A stretch of 64,000 nucleotides of DNA from Rhodothermus sp. (lineage in GTDB: Bacteria > Bacteroidota > Rhodothermia > Rhodothermales > Rhodothermaceae). Positions 53,990 through 63,207 of the stretch are shown here, piece after piece. The first letter of the stretch is position 1. Each line of letters starts with the position of its first letter. Location of the stretch: positions 98,549 to 162,548 of the forward strand of contig JAUZRN010000010.1 of NCBI GenBank assembly GCA_030950375.1, in the 5' to 3' direction. Under the pieces are notes generated by a model. That model saw only the letters and a program-made list of their open reading frames with translations. It did not search any database and was not told the DNA's origin. Made by a program: the position numbers and the translations under genes.

Positions 53990-54802
53990 TTATTCTTTCC
54001 AGGAATTTCCTGCCTCTACCTGTTCGCTGCCACGTCCCAGCCATTCGTACAGCAAAATGGTTGCCGCCATGGCTACATTCAATGACTCGGTAGCATAGCG
54101 ACCGGGCACTCCGGGCACCGTAACCCGTGCTGTCAGGCGCTCCTGTACGGCCGGTTGCAACCCGTGCGCTTCACTTCCCAGCACGAGCACGGCAGGCTGG
54201 TGCGGTTGCCACAGAGGAGCCGGAATACCCTTTAAATCGGCACCATAGCACACAAAACCATGCTGATGCAGCTGATCAAGCAACCCGGGCAGATCGCGGG
54301 TGCGCACCAGAGCCACCTCCCAGTGTCCACCCATAGCTGCCCGTACCACTTTGGGATTATACAGATCCACCGTTCCGGCACCGGCTACCACTGCCTCCAC
54401 CCCAAACCACGCTGCCGCACGAAGAACCGTCCCCGCATTGCCCGGATCTTGCAAACCGTCAAGCGCCAGCACGCGGCGACAGCGAAGCAGATGATCCTCC
54501 GATTGCCATTGCAAACGCAACACGGCCAGCACGCCCTGGCTGGTTTCCACCTCCGACAGTCGTGCTATCTCCTGCTCCGAAATCTCATGGACGGGCACCG
54601 AAACGCGCGCCAGCAAGGCCTGCACCGCAGGCCGGTTGCGGGCCGCTCCGGTCACCAGCACTTCGACCAGAGGCGCCCGAGCATCCAGGGCCGCCTTCAG
54701 CAGCCGAATCCCCTCGATCAGATATTGCCCCAGCGCCTCCCGATATTTGCGCTGGTGGAGACGGACAAGCTCCTTCCAACGACGCCGCGTCAACATGCGC
54801 AT
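53990..54802 (-). CDS. TrmH/SpoU-family RNA 2'-O-methyltransferase
   Basis: 270 aa from ATG at 54802. An N-terminal SpoU substrate-binding domain (KYREALGQYLIEGIRLLKAA) precedes a SPOUT knot with LALDGLQDPGNAGTVLRAAA (motif 1), VLVLGSEAHGLQPAVQERL (motif 2) and VPGVPGRYATESLNVAMAAT (motif 3). It uses S-adenosylmethionine to methylate a ribose 2'-OH in rRNA or tRNA; the site cannot be told from sequence alone. Confidence 0.92.
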   Translation of the reverse strand: MRMLTRRRWKELVRLHQRKYREALGQYLIEGIRLLKAALDARAPLVEVLVTGAARNRPAVQALLARVSVPVHEISEQEIARLSEVETSQGVLAVLRLQWQSEDHLLRCRRVLALDGLQDPGNAGTVLRAAAWFGVEAVVAGAGTVDLYNPKVVRAAMGGHWEVALVRTRDLPGLLDQLHQHGFVCYGADLKGIPAPLWQPHQPAVLVLGSEAHGLQPAVQERLTARVTVPGVPGRYATESLNVAMAATILLYEWLGRGSEQVEAGNSWKE

Positions 54803-54898
54803 CAATAGCTGCGTGCTCGTAAGAACCTCTTCAGAACGTCGATCGCTGACTTTGGCTTCAAAATTTCAGATCTTTGAACATAAAAGTCTGGAATTTGC

Positions 54899-55486
54899 AT
54901 GCGCCGCATTTTGCTGCTTTGTCTGACGCTCTGGCCTTTTGGCACCCCGGCCGATGCCCAACCCACTAACCTGGAGCGATTTCAGGAGCTGGCACACACC
55001 TGTCTGGTCCTACCGGACACGCTTCAGGTCTTCCGCCTGGTAGCACCTGATACGCTCCCTTACCTGCAAACGGCTCTTGAAGCACGCTGGCTACAGGAAG
55101 GACGACAGGTGTATCGTACCGATACGGGCGCCCTGCCCACGCTCCGTTACTGGATCGAAGCGGCACGCGTAGCGTATGCCCGACTCGACGCCCAACGCCT
55201 GCAGCGAACCGTGACCCTGGCCTTGCGTTACGAACTGCTCGGTCCTGAAAGACGTGTGCTCCACGTTCAATCCTGCCAGCCGGTGGTCATCGACACTGTC
55301 GCACAACAGATGTACCCCCGCCTGGAGCATCCGGCCTTTCCGGAAACACAGGCGCCGCTGCCTCCCGAGCCTCCCGGCCTCCTTGAGCGTTACGTGCTGC
55401 CGGTCGTAGCACTGGTAGCCACTACCCTGAGCGTTTATCTGCTCTTTACCCTGCGCAGTCGTTCTGGCGATGGGTCCACACCGTAA
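54899..55486 (+). CDS. Exported protein with C-terminal membrane helix, unknown function
   Basis: 195 aa from ATG at 54899, signal peptide ILLLCLTLWPFGTPADAQ. A ~120-residue soluble region (LQVFRLVAPDTLPYLQTALE, LPTLRYWIEAARVAYARLDA) is followed by a Pro-rich linker and one membrane helix (YVLPVVALVATTLSVYLLFT) near the end. No family recognised. It overlaps the Ig-like lipoprotein gene by 17 nt, so the two are probably made together. Confidence 0.75.
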   Translation: MRRILLLCLTLWPFGTPADAQPTNLERFQELAHTCLVLPDTLQVFRLVAPDTLPYLQTALEARWLQEGRQVYRTDTGALPTLRYWIEAARVAYARLDAQRLQRTVTLALRYELLGPERRVLHVQSCQPVVIDTVAQQMYPRLEHPAFPETQAPLPPEPPGLLERYVLPVVALVATTLSVYLLFTLRSRSGDGSTP

Positions 55487-57137
55487 GCTGCTGTTGTTGT
55501 TTCTGGGACTGGCGGCCTGTGCCAATCCGGTCCCTCCTTCCGGAGGACCGCCAGATCGCACGCCGCCCAGCCTGGAAGCAAGCATACCGCCTCCTGACGC
55601 CACCCACGTACAGGATCCAAACATCCGCCTGGTCTTCTCCGAAAGCATCGACCCGGCTTCGGTCACGCGTGCCCTTTCGATCACGCCAGCACCGGACTCC
55701 CCTCCCCGAGTGCGCGTTCGCGGTCGCACCGTTACCTTTTCACTACCAACACCGCTGCGCCCCAACACAACCTACGTGCTGACGTTTGGTACAGAATTGC
55801 GGGATCTGCACGGCGTTGCGCTGCGCGAACCCATTGTGCTGGCATTCTCTACCGGTCCTACCATCAACCGCGGCCAACTGGTTGGCCGCGTGCTCGACGC
55901 TGCTTCTGGCCAACCGGTTGCCCATATTGACGTGTATGCCTACGCCCTGTCCGACACGCTGCCGCCTCGCCTCTGGCCAGACAGGCCGGATTATCGCACG
56001 CAGACCGATTCAGACGGCCGATTTCACTTCGCCTACCTGAACGAGCAACCTTACTTCGTGATCGCACTGGCCGACCGAAATCGAAACCGTCGGCCAGACC
56101 CCGACGAAGCCTTTGCTGCCCCTCCATATCCGGCGCTGCAGGCCGATACAGTCGGCCTGCCTGTCCCCATACCCTGGCTGCTAACCCGACTCGACACCAT
56201 ACCTCCCACTCCCCGACGCGTACAGCCCCGTTCCAGCCAACGGCTTCAGGTACGCTTTTCCGAACCGGTTCGGCTCCAGAGTCGAGATCCGGAACGCTGG
56301 CGACTCTTTACCGGCCCCACAACCATTCCTGTGCAGCTTGTTTACCAGGTACCCGAACAGCCCCTCGACGTATGGCTCTACACAGCACCCTTGCAACCGG
56401 TTACGTACCACCTGCGCGTCGGTGGCGTCGTAGACACAGCCGGCAATCCGGTGCGTCCAGATACCGTTCAATTCCGGGGGATCGAACGTCCTGACACGCT
56501 TCGTCCGCGTTTTCTGGGCTTTGTTCCGTCCGCTGAAGCCTTGCTGTTGCCTGACCAGCCATTGCAACTGCGGTTCAATCTGCCGCCCCCCGATCCGACT
56601 CCCTACCTCCGCCTGACCGATACGAGCGGACGCCCACGGGCTTTTCAACTGGAAAGCCCTGATGGCACCACCTATGCCCTGATACCGGATCCTCCCCTGC
56701 ATCCAGCAGAACGTCTACAGCTGGTGCTGGATGGACGGATCGTCGCACAGCCGGATACGCTCTGGAGGGCTACCCTGGCCCTGATGCCCTCCTCATCGCT
56801 GGGAAGCCTGAGCGGAGTGGTGCAGGCAGCCGACACCACGACGCCGATCGTCGTTGAATTGCTGCCCGAAACACCCGGACTGCCTGCGCGCCAGCAACTG
56901 TTGCCGCCGGGTGGAGGTACGTTCCATTTCGAACAGCTGCCTGAAGGGCGCTTTCGGGTGCGGGCCTTCCTGGATCGTAACGGCAATCGGCGCTGGGACG
57001 GCGGCCGTCTTCTCCCCTACGAAGCGCCTGAACCGCTCCGATGGCTTCCTGAACCGATGCAGACGCGTCCCCGCTGGGAAGTGGCCACAGGCGACACGTT
57101 ACATTTTCCATTGCTTCATTTGCACCAGAATCGTTGA
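55470..57137 (+). CDS. Ig-like (SbsA/Big_5 type) domain lipoprotein
   Basis: 555 aa lipoprotein with lipobox LGLAACAN near residue 17. A Big_5/SbsA-type Ig domain covers ~30-125 (DRTPPSLEASIPPPDATHVQ, IRLVFSESIDPASVTRALSI, LRPNTTYVLTFGTELRDLHG). A carboxypeptidase-regulatory-like sandwich follows at ~135-215 (GQLVGRVLDAASGQPVAHID), then further beta-rich modules and a final FRVRAFLDRNGNRRWDGGRL. Such proteins are common outer-surface or periplasmic lipoproteins in Bacteroidota. Function unknown. Confidence 0.85.
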   Translation: MGPHRKLLLLFLGLAACANPVPPSGGPPDRTPPSLEASIPPPDATHVQDPNIRLVFSESIDPASVTRALSITPAPDSPPRVRVRGRTVTFSLPTPLRPNTTYVLTFGTELRDLHGVALREPIVLAFSTGPTINRGQLVGRVLDAASGQPVAHIDVYAYALSDTLPPRLWPDRPDYRTQTDSDGRFHFAYLNEQPYFVIALADRNRNRRPDPDEAFAAPPYPALQADTVGLPVPIPWLLTRLDTIPPTPRRVQPRSSQRLQVRFSEPVRLQSRDPERWRLFTGPTTIPVQLVYQVPEQPLDVWLYTAPLQPVTYHLRVGGVVDTAGNPVRPDTVQFRGIERPDTLRPRFLGFVPSAEALLLPDQPLQLRFNLPPPDPTPYLRLTDTSGRPRAFQLESPDGTTYALIPDPPLHPAERLQLVLDGRIVAQPDTLWRATLALMPSSSLGSLSGVVQAADTTTPIVVELLPETPGLPARQQLLPPGGGTFHFEQLPEGRFRVRAFLDRNGNRRWDGGRLLPYEAPEPLRWLPEPMQTRPRWEVATGDTLHFPLLHLHQNR

Positions 57138-57178
57138 CATCCGTTCTTTTTTAAAAAGCAGCCGTTTCTAATAACGTC

Positions 57179-58774
57179 ATGGAAAACTTTGCTACGGCTC
57201 AGCCTGAACCAGTGCTTACCGCCCGGGCTATGCGCGAAGCCGACCGGCAAACCATTGAAGCCCTGGGCCTGCCCGGACGAGTCCTGATGGAAACAGCCGG
57301 ACGCGGAGCAGCAGAGGTGGCCGTCCGCATGCTGGGCACAGTAGCTGGCCGGACCGTTGTCTGTCTGTGCGGACGGGGCAACAACGGCGGCGACGGCTTC
57401 GTGCTGGCCCGCGTGCTGCATGCCCGAGGGGCCCATGTCCACGTGGTAACAATGGCCGACGTTTCGGCCATGAGTGACGACGCTGCCGCCAACTATCGAC
57501 TGCTGGAGCAGCTCGCTGTACACGATTCATCCGGACGACTACACCTGCACCGTCTGACATCGCCGGCCGAGCTGGATAATCTACCGCCGGCCGCGCTGTA
57601 CGTAGATGCCCTGCTGGGAACCGGACTTTCCAGCCCGCTGCGTTCCCCCATCCGGGAGCTGGTCCTGTGGTTAAATGCGCGCCCGGCACCCGTCCTGGCT
57701 ATGGATATTCCGACAGGGCTTGACAGCGACACCGGCCAGGTGCTGGGCACTGCGGTCATGGCCACACGCACCGCTACTATGGGGGCGCTCAAGGTGGGCC
57801 TGCTGCTGGGCGAAGGACCACGCCTGTGCGGGCTCATCGACGTGATTGACATTGGCATTCCACGCCATGTGCTGGAGCAGGTAGCGTCTCAGCCCGGATG
57901 TGCCTGGCGAGCTACCGATGCGCTGGTGCGCCAGTGGCTTCCACGACGTGCACACGACGCTCATAAATACAGTGCCGGCCTGGCGCTTGTTGTAGCCGGT
58001 TCGCGCACGTTTACCGGTGCACCCGTCATGGCGGCTATGGCCGCCGCCCGCATCGGAGCCGGCTATGTGCTCTGCGCCTGCCCCTCGGACGTGCGTCCCA
58101 TTCTGGCTACCAAGCTGACCGAAGTGGCCCTCCTGGACCTACCTGAAACAGAGCACGGTGGTATTGATCAGGTAGCTGCCCTCGAGACGTTGCAGGGTTG
58201 GTTGGATCGGGCCCGCGCACTGCTCGTGGGCCCCGGCCTCGGACGCCACCCCGACACGCAGCGCTTCACGCGCGCCCTGCTGGAACAAACCACCCTGCCC
58301 ACCATCATTGATGCCGACGGGCTGAATGCACTGGCTGGATGCTCTGAGCTAATCCGCCAGCATGCACAGGGACGCTGGATACTCACCCCGCACACCGGCG
58401 AATTCCGACGCTTGGCCGGCGACGTGGATCTAACCCGGCGCATTGAGGTCGTGCAACAGTACGCCCGGACATGGAACTGCGTACTGTTGCTGAAAGGGAT
58501 GCCCAGTGTGGTAGGATGGCCCGACGGTACCGCCTGGATCAATGCAACGGGGAATCCTGCGCTGGCTACGGCCGGCACCGGCGATGTGCTGGCCGGTCTG
58601 TGCGTCGGCCTGATGGCACAGGGCCTGCCTCCCACACAGGCAGCCGTGTGTGCCCTGCATGTAGGAGGAGCCGCCGCTGATCGATACGCCAGCCACTACG
58701 GCACAGCCAGCATGATGGCACTGGACTTGCTGGCTCACCTGCCCGTTATCCTTCGTGAACGCTTTGACCGATAA
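57179..58774 (+). CDS. nnrD/nnrE: Bifunctional NAD(P)H-hydrate epimerase / ADP-dependent dehydratase
   Basis: 531 aa two-domain enzyme. The N-terminal epimerase (YjeF_N, ~10-215) includes GRVLMETAGRGAAEVAVRML, VVCLCGRGNNGGDGFVLARV and YVDALLGTGLSSPLRSPIRE. The C-terminal dehydratase (ribokinase-like, ~235-525) includes LLVGPGLGRHPDTQRFTRAL, WILTPHTGEFRRLAGDVDLT and ATAGTGDVLAGLCVGLMAQG. It repairs hydrated, damaged NAD(P)H; such hydration is faster at high temperature, which suits a thermophile. Overlaps the VanZ-like gene by up to 20 nt. Confidence 0.95.
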   Translation: MENFATAQPEPVLTARAMREADRQTIEALGLPGRVLMETAGRGAAEVAVRMLGTVAGRTVVCLCGRGNNGGDGFVLARVLHARGAHVHVVTMADVSAMSDDAAANYRLLEQLAVHDSSGRLHLHRLTSPAELDNLPPAALYVDALLGTGLSSPLRSPIRELVLWLNARPAPVLAMDIPTGLDSDTGQVLGTAVMATRTATMGALKVGLLLGEGPRLCGLIDVIDIGIPRHVLEQVASQPGCAWRATDALVRQWLPRRAHDAHKYSAGLALVVAGSRTFTGAPVMAAMAAARIGAGYVLCACPSDVRPILATKLTEVALLDLPETEHGGIDQVAALETLQGWLDRARALLVGPGLGRHPDTQRFTRALLEQTTLPTIIDADGLNALAGCSELIRQHAQGRWILTPHTGEFRRLAGDVDLTRRIEVVQQYARTWNCVLLLKGMPSVVGWPDGTAWINATGNPALATAGTGDVLAGLCVGLMAQGLPPTQAAVCALHVGGAAADRYASHYGTASMMALDLLAHLPVILRERFDR

Positions 58775-59132
58775 GCAACGCATGTGGGTATTTCGGCTGT
58801 TGGCGATAAGCTGGACGCTGGGCATACTGATCGCCTGTTTTATACCTGGCCAGCTGGTCGAGCCCATCGTCTTTGAATGGACCGACAAAATTGCTCACTT
58901 TGTACTTTTTGCCGGTTTTGCAGGCTTCTGGCTCTCCGCCTTTCCTGGAAATCGTTCCTTCCGAATGGTGCTCGGAGCCGGTATCATACTGGCCCTGCTT
59001 ACCGAAGCCGGACAATATCTGTTGCCCATCGGCCGCTCGGCCGAATGGTCGGATCTGCTGGCAGACGGACTGGGCCTGCTGGCTGGCTACGGTTTCGATC
59101 GATGGTTGGCGCTTCCTGTTACGACCCGTTAA
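58755..59132 (+). CDS. VanZ-like family membrane protein
   Basis: 125 aa with a GTG start at 58755; ATG at 58782 is an alternative that would avoid the overlap. Four hydrophobic segments with conserved polar signatures TDKIAHFVLFAGFAGFWLSA, GIILALLTEAGQYLLPIGRS and AEWSDLLADGLGLLAGYGFD (the Asp-x3-Asn/Asp pattern of VanZ). Small inner-membrane protein, role generally unknown apart from teicoplanin resistance in enterococcal VanZ. Confidence 0.85.
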   Translation: MNALTDKQRMWVFRLLAISWTLGILIACFIPGQLVEPIVFEWTDKIAHFVLFAGFAGFWLSAFPGNRSFRMVLGAGIILALLTEAGQYLLPIGRSAEWSDLLADGLGLLAGYGFDRWLALPVTTR

Positions 59133-59168
59133 GTCGGAACTTCAGGAATCCTTCATGCATAAGCGTGG

Positions 59169-59199
59169 TTGTCTCGGTGGGGGAAACACCCTATCTTTG
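59169..59199 (+). promoter_or_regulatory. Bacteroidota-type promoter of tonB
   Basis: TTG at 59169-59171, 20 nt, then TATCTTTG at 59192-59199, matching the -33 TTG / -7 TAnnTTTG consensus of Bacteroidota sigma factors. It lies 29 nt before the tonB ATG at 59229. Confidence 0.7.
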
Positions 59200-59228
59200 T
59201 TGCTGTCTGAACCAGTTAGCCGTGTGCC

Positions 59229-59894
59229 ATGAAAATTGTCCGGAAGACGGAAGAGGCCGACCTGCGGAACCGCTACCCGCTCTTTATTGAGATCGGCCTG
59301 GTCATCACCCTGCTCCTTCTAATTGTCGCCTTCCAGGTTGACTGGCGCCCCAAGCAAGAGATGCAGTTTGTGCTGGAAGAGCAGGAAGTGGTGCAGATGG
59401 AAGAAATTGTGCAGACCAAGCAGGAGGTCAAACCACCACCACCACCGCGACCTCCCGTTCCTGTGGAAGTACCGGATGAAGCCACCCTGGAAGAGGAGGA
59501 GCTGAACCTGGACGCAGCCCTGGATATCAACGAGGCTATTACCAACATACCGCCGCCCCCTCCACCGCCCGCTGAGGAAGAAGAGCCTGAGCCGGAAGTG
59601 TTCGTGGTCGTTGAAGAAATGCCTGAGCCGATCGGTGGGCAGAAAGCACTTTACGACTGCATCAGATATCCAGAAATTGCCCGCAAGGCAGGCGTGGAAG
59701 GCCGTGTGATCATTCAGTTCGTCGTAGATGAACACGGCAATGTAACCAACCCCCAAGTGTTGCGAGGCGTCGGCGCTGGTCTGGATGAAGAGGCCCTCCG
59801 GTGTGTCACCCAGCTCAAGTTCAAGCCAGGACGCCAGCGTGGACGTCCGGTACGTGTGCGTTTTACCCTGCCGGTAGTTTTCCGCCTGCAATAA
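59229..59894 (+). CDS. tonB: Energy transducer TonB
   Basis: 221 aa. N-terminal anchor helix (LFIEIGLVITLLLLIVAFQV), then a periplasmic linker with two proline tracts (KPPPPPRPPVPVEVP, PPPPPPPAEEEEPEPEV) and acidic stretches. The TonB_C domain (~135-221) has GGQKALYDCIRYPEIARKAG, GRVIIQFVVDEHGNVTNPQV and LKFKPGRQRGRPVRVRFTLP. It transmits proton-motive energy to outer-membrane receptors. No exbB or exbD adjacent. Confidence 0.93.
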   Translation: MKIVRKTEEADLRNRYPLFIEIGLVITLLLLIVAFQVDWRPKQEMQFVLEEQEVVQMEEIVQTKQEVKPPPPPRPPVPVEVPDEATLEEEELNLDAALDINEAITNIPPPPPPPAEEEEPEPEVFVVVEEMPEPIGGQKALYDCIRYPEIARKAGVEGRVIIQFVVDEHGNVTNPQVLRGVGAGLDEEALRCVTQLKFKPGRQRGRPVRVRFTLPVVFRLQ

Positions 59895-59917
59895 CCTTTT
59901 GCTTGGCGGCTTTCCCT

Positions 59918-59951
59918 AACAAAAGCGCAGTCAGCAGGCTGCGCTTTTGTT
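59918..59951. terminator. Bidirectional terminator between tonB and rpiA
   Basis: Perfect 13-bp stem AACAAAAGCGCAG (59918-59930) / CTGCGCTTTTGTT (59939-59951) with an 8-nt loop. A and T tracts at the stem ends make it work on both strands. On the minus strand it begins inside the last codons of rpiA, so the rpiA stop is in the loop. Confidence 0.8.
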
Positions 59952-60680
59952 GTTGGCTTCTGAACGTCGGAGGTGGCGTACCTGCCCATCGGCGTGTCCT
60001 ACCAGCACATCTGTGGCCAGGCCCAGAAACAACCCGTGGTCCAGCACGCCAGGCATGGTTGAGAGCGTAACTGCCAGCGCCTGTGGGTTGTCGATCCCGC
60101 CTGGGAAGTGCGCATCGATCACCCAGAACCCCTGGTCGGTTACCACCGGTCCGTCCTTGTTGCTGCCCATGCGTAGCACTGGTTCAGCACCCAGACGCCG
60201 GAGCTGTCGCATTACAGGCGCAGCGGCCATAGGGAGCACTTCGACAGGAACCGGACAACGCGTGCCCAGCCGATCAACCAACTTTGAGGCATCTACCAGC
60301 ACAATAAAGCGCTGGGCCTGCGTGGCTACCACTTTTTCTCGCGTATGGGCAGCACCACGCCCCTTGATCAGATTCAATTCCGGACTGACTTCGTCAGCCC
60401 CATCAAATGCCAGATCCAATGTTTCGACATCAGCCAGCGTAACCAGCGGAATCCCTTCGGCACGGGCCAGCTGCTCGGCCGCATAGGACGTTGGCACCCC
60501 TACTACCTGAAGTCCTTCCATCCGCACACGCCGCCCGATGGCACGAATAGCCCAGGCAGCAGTTGATCCTGTTCCCAACCCCAGTCGCATACCCGATACC
60601 ACCCATTCCGCCACCTTTTCTCCAACGGCCTTTTTGGCCCGCTCAGCTGCTGATAATACGTCCGGCATAAGCTGACTCAC
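59931..60680 (-). CDS. rpiA: Ribose-5-phosphate isomerase A
   Basis: 249 aa, GTG start at 60680 overlapping the permease stop (GTGA); ATG at 60668 is an alternative. Motifs: GLGTGSTAAWAIRAIGRRV (phosphate loop), LDLAFDGADEVSPELNLIKG, AAHTREKVVATQAQRFIVLV and MGSNKDGPVVTDQGFWVID. It interconverts ribose-5-phosphate and ribulose-5-phosphate. The coupling to ABC permease genes has no obvious functional reason. Confidence 0.95.
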   Translation of the reverse strand: MSQLMPDVLSAAERAKKAVGEKVAEWVVSGMRLGLGTGSTAAWAIRAIGRRVRMEGLQVVGVPTSYAAEQLARAEGIPLVTLADVETLDLAFDGADEVSPELNLIKGRGAAHTREKVVATQAQRFIVLVDASKLVDRLGTRCPVPVEVLPMAAAPVMRQLRRLGAEPVLRMGSNKDGPVVTDQGFWVIDAHFPGGIDNPQALAVTLSTMPGVLDHGLFLGLATDVLVGHADGQVRHLRRSEANNKSAAC

Positions 60681-61900
60681 TCGTAGCGCAACGCCTCTAT
60701 AGGGTTCAGTCGGGCCGCCTTATAGGCCGGGTAGCTCCCAAACACGACGGCTACCACCGTAACCAGCAGCATCCCACCTAACGCCCAGCTCCAGGGGAAA
60801 ACGGCCGAAATGTCGAAATACACCGCCACCAGATTCCCCCCCAACGCCCCCAGCAAAATACCCACTAGCCCACCGAGCTGACACAAGAAAAATGCTTCAA
60901 GCAAGAACTGCCGCAAAATATCGCGACGACGCGCCCCGACCGCCTTGCGGATGCCGATTTCACGCGTGCGTTCAGTGACCGACACAAGCATGATGTTCAT
61001 AATGCCGATGCCGGCTGCCAGTAGTGCAATCAGCCCGATCCCTGCTCCCCCGATCGAAAGTGTGCGAGTGAACGCTTCAAAAACGCTCCGCATCGAATCA
61101 TTCGTGCTGAGTTCAAAATCATTGGGCTGGCCCGGAGCAACCTTCCGAATAATACGCAACTTACTGATCACCTCGTCCATCGCAGCGCCCAATCGCTCCG
61201 GACTGCTCACCCGCACGCTGACCCACGTTAGATCGCGCTCCAACAACCCGTAACGCGCGAAAGCTGTTGTGATCGGGATCAGTGCCCGGCGATCCTGACT
61301 GAAACCCAGGAAACTCCCCTTAGTCTTCAGAACCCCGATCACTTCATAGCGATGCCCGCCAAAACGCACCACCTTGCCCAGGGGCGTCTCGTTCGGGAAG
61401 AGTTCCTCGGCAATCACCGCCCCCAGCACAATCACCGGACGAGCGTAGTGCACGTCCTGCGCTGTAATGAAGCGGCCTGCCCCCAGCTCATAGCTGAAGT
61501 TCTCCAGGAAGTTTTCGTCTGTGCCGATCAGCTGCACGTTCGGTTCCGTCTCTCGGTCCTGGTAGCGAACCGCCCCCAGGTCAAAATGCTCCATAATACT
61601 GATAAAAACCGGTTGCGAAAGGCTACGCTTCAGACGCTCGATCTGGGCATAGGTGATAGGCCGACGATACCCCCACCGCTCGTTGCTCACCCGAATGCTC
61701 GGATAGCGGCTGATGGTGAAGGTAGACGATCCCAGAAAGTTCATGGACTCCCGAAAATACACATCAATGACTTTGACCGCCGTCACGGAACTGATAATGG
61801 CAAACACGCCAATCACCATGCCCAGTAGGGTCAGTCCCGACCGTAGCCGGTTGGTACGAAGGGCCGTCCAGGCCATGCGAAAGGCTTCAATAAACTCCAT
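60677..61900 (-). CDS. MacB/FtsX-type ABC transporter permease
   Basis: 407 aa. TM1 at ~20-40 (LTLLGMVIGVFAIISSVTAV), a large periplasmic MacB-PCD domain (~45-245) and three C-terminal helices, with VTERTREIGIRKAVGARRRD in the cytoplasmic loop and the ending LNPIEALRYE, all diagnostic of the MacB/FtsX family. It is paired with a homologous permease directly upstream. No ATP-binding subunit gene lies in the window. Such mechanotransmission permeases work in efflux or envelope lipoprotein handling. Confidence 0.9.
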   Translation of the reverse strand: MEFIEAFRMAWTALRTNRLRSGLTLLGMVIGVFAIISSVTAVKVIDVYFRESMNFLGSSTFTISRYPSIRVSNERWGYRRPITYAQIERLKRSLSQPVFISIMEHFDLGAVRYQDRETEPNVQLIGTDENFLENFSYELGAGRFITAQDVHYARPVIVLGAVIAEELFPNETPLGKVVRFGGHRYEVIGVLKTKGSFLGFSQDRRALIPITTAFARYGLLERDLTWVSVRVSSPERLGAAMDEVISKLRIIRKVAPGQPNDFELSTNDSMRSVFEAFTRTLSIGGAGIGLIALLAAGIGIMNIMLVSVTERTREIGIRKAVGARRRDILRQFLLEAFFLCQLGGLVGILLGALGGNLVAVYFDISAVFPWSWALGGMLLVTVVAVVFGSYPAYKAARLNPIEALRYE

Positions 61901-61903
61901 GGC

Positions 61904-63142
61904 TTACTCGTAGCGTAATGCTTCAATGGGTTGGGCACGGGCAGCGGTCCAGGCCGGTGCCAGCCCGAACGTGATACCGGTCAGCACGCAGATCAGGAAA
62001 GCCAGGGCTACTGTCGTGGCCGGGAGATACGCCTCAATGAACAGGTTGACCACGCCCGTGAGCATCATGGCCAGCAGCACGCCAATCACTCCCCCGATCA
62101 TGCACACCAGAATCGCTTCGATCAAAAACTGCACAAGAATGGCCCGGCGGGTAGCTCCTACGGCCTTGCGAATGCCGATTTCACGCGTGCGTTCTTTGAC
62201 CGACACAAACATGATGTTCATCACGCCCACGCCACCTACCAGCAGCGATAATCCAGTCAGAAACAACCCCACCCCGTAAATCGCCGCTTTGACCGGGGCC
62301 AGCTGTTCCCGAAGCGCCTGCTGCTGATTGATCTCAAAGTCGTTTTTCTCCAGAGCATCCAGCTTACGCGCCACGCGTAAAATACCTGTCACCTCATCCT
62401 GGGCCGCTTCCATCAATTCCGGATCGACTACTTTGACATGAATCGACACGCTTCGATTGCGCACGCCAAAAAAGCGGGCGTAGGTGCGGAATGGAATGAA
62501 CACCTGGTTATCCACCGACATCGGACTATCCGGCCCACTGCCTCTACGCTCCAGCACCCCGATCACCTGGCATCGATGCCCGCTAAGGCGAATGAACTTG
62601 CCCAGCGGCTGCTCAACCGGAAACAACCGGGAAGCCACCTCGGCACCCAGCACACACACCGCCCGCGCGCTTCGCTCCTCCACTTCGGTATAGAAACGTC
62701 CAAGTGCCAGATCGACCGCGTGCACCCGTGGATAGTCGGCCTCGGCTCCGACAATAGTCAGCGACGAGACAGTGACACTACCATAGCGGGCCGTTCCCCT
62801 CCGATCAAGCACCGGCACAGCAGCCACCACATAACGCGCCCGCGCCTCAATCACCTCGGCCAGGTCCGGCGTAATATCCGGACGGTTGATGTACTCCCAC
62901 CAGCGCGATCCCGGTCCAACAATCCAGGGCCACTTTTCCACATAAAGCACATCGGTCCCCAGCTCCGAAAGCGACTCGTTAAAATCCCGCTCGATCCCGT
63001 TGATCACCGTGGCCATCAACGTGACAGCCACAATGCCAATGATGATACCCAGCGTGGTCAGAACGGCCCGCAGCTTATGCGCCGCAATCGCCCGCAGGGC
63101 GGCCATCAGGCCTTCCCAGATCTCAAACAGTAAAAGCGACAT
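61904..63142 (-). CDS. MacB/FtsX-type ABC transporter permease
   Basis: 412 aa with the same architecture as the next gene: TM1 (LTTLGIIIGIVAVTLMATVI), MacB-PCD region with VLGAEVASRLFPVEQPLGKF, VKERTREIGIRKAVGATRRA and the C-terminal AQPIEALRYE. The two copies share motifs throughout and probably arose by duplication, forming a heterodimer. Gap between them is 3 nt. Confidence 0.9.
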   Translation of the reverse strand: MSLLLFEIWEGLMAALRAIAAHKLRAVLTTLGIIIGIVAVTLMATVINGIERDFNESLSELGTDVLYVEKWPWIVGPGSRWWEYINRPDITPDLAEVIEARARYVVAAVPVLDRRGTARYGSVTVSSLTIVGAEADYPRVHAVDLALGRFYTEVEERSARAVCVLGAEVASRLFPVEQPLGKFIRLSGHRCQVIGVLERRGSGPDSPMSVDNQVFIPFRTYARFFGVRNRSVSIHVKVVDPELMEAAQDEVTGILRVARKLDALEKNDFEINQQQALREQLAPVKAAIYGVGLFLTGLSLLVGGVGVMNIMFVSVKERTREIGIRKAVGATRRAILVQFLIEAILVCMIGGVIGVLLAMMLTGVVNLFIEAYLPATTVALAFLICVLTGITFGLAPAWTAARAQPIEALRYE

Positions 63143-63207
63143 AGGCGGTCGTTTTCCCGATGACGACTGCCGTAGCCTACGAATGGAATCCGAGCGGGTT
63201 GCGTCTC

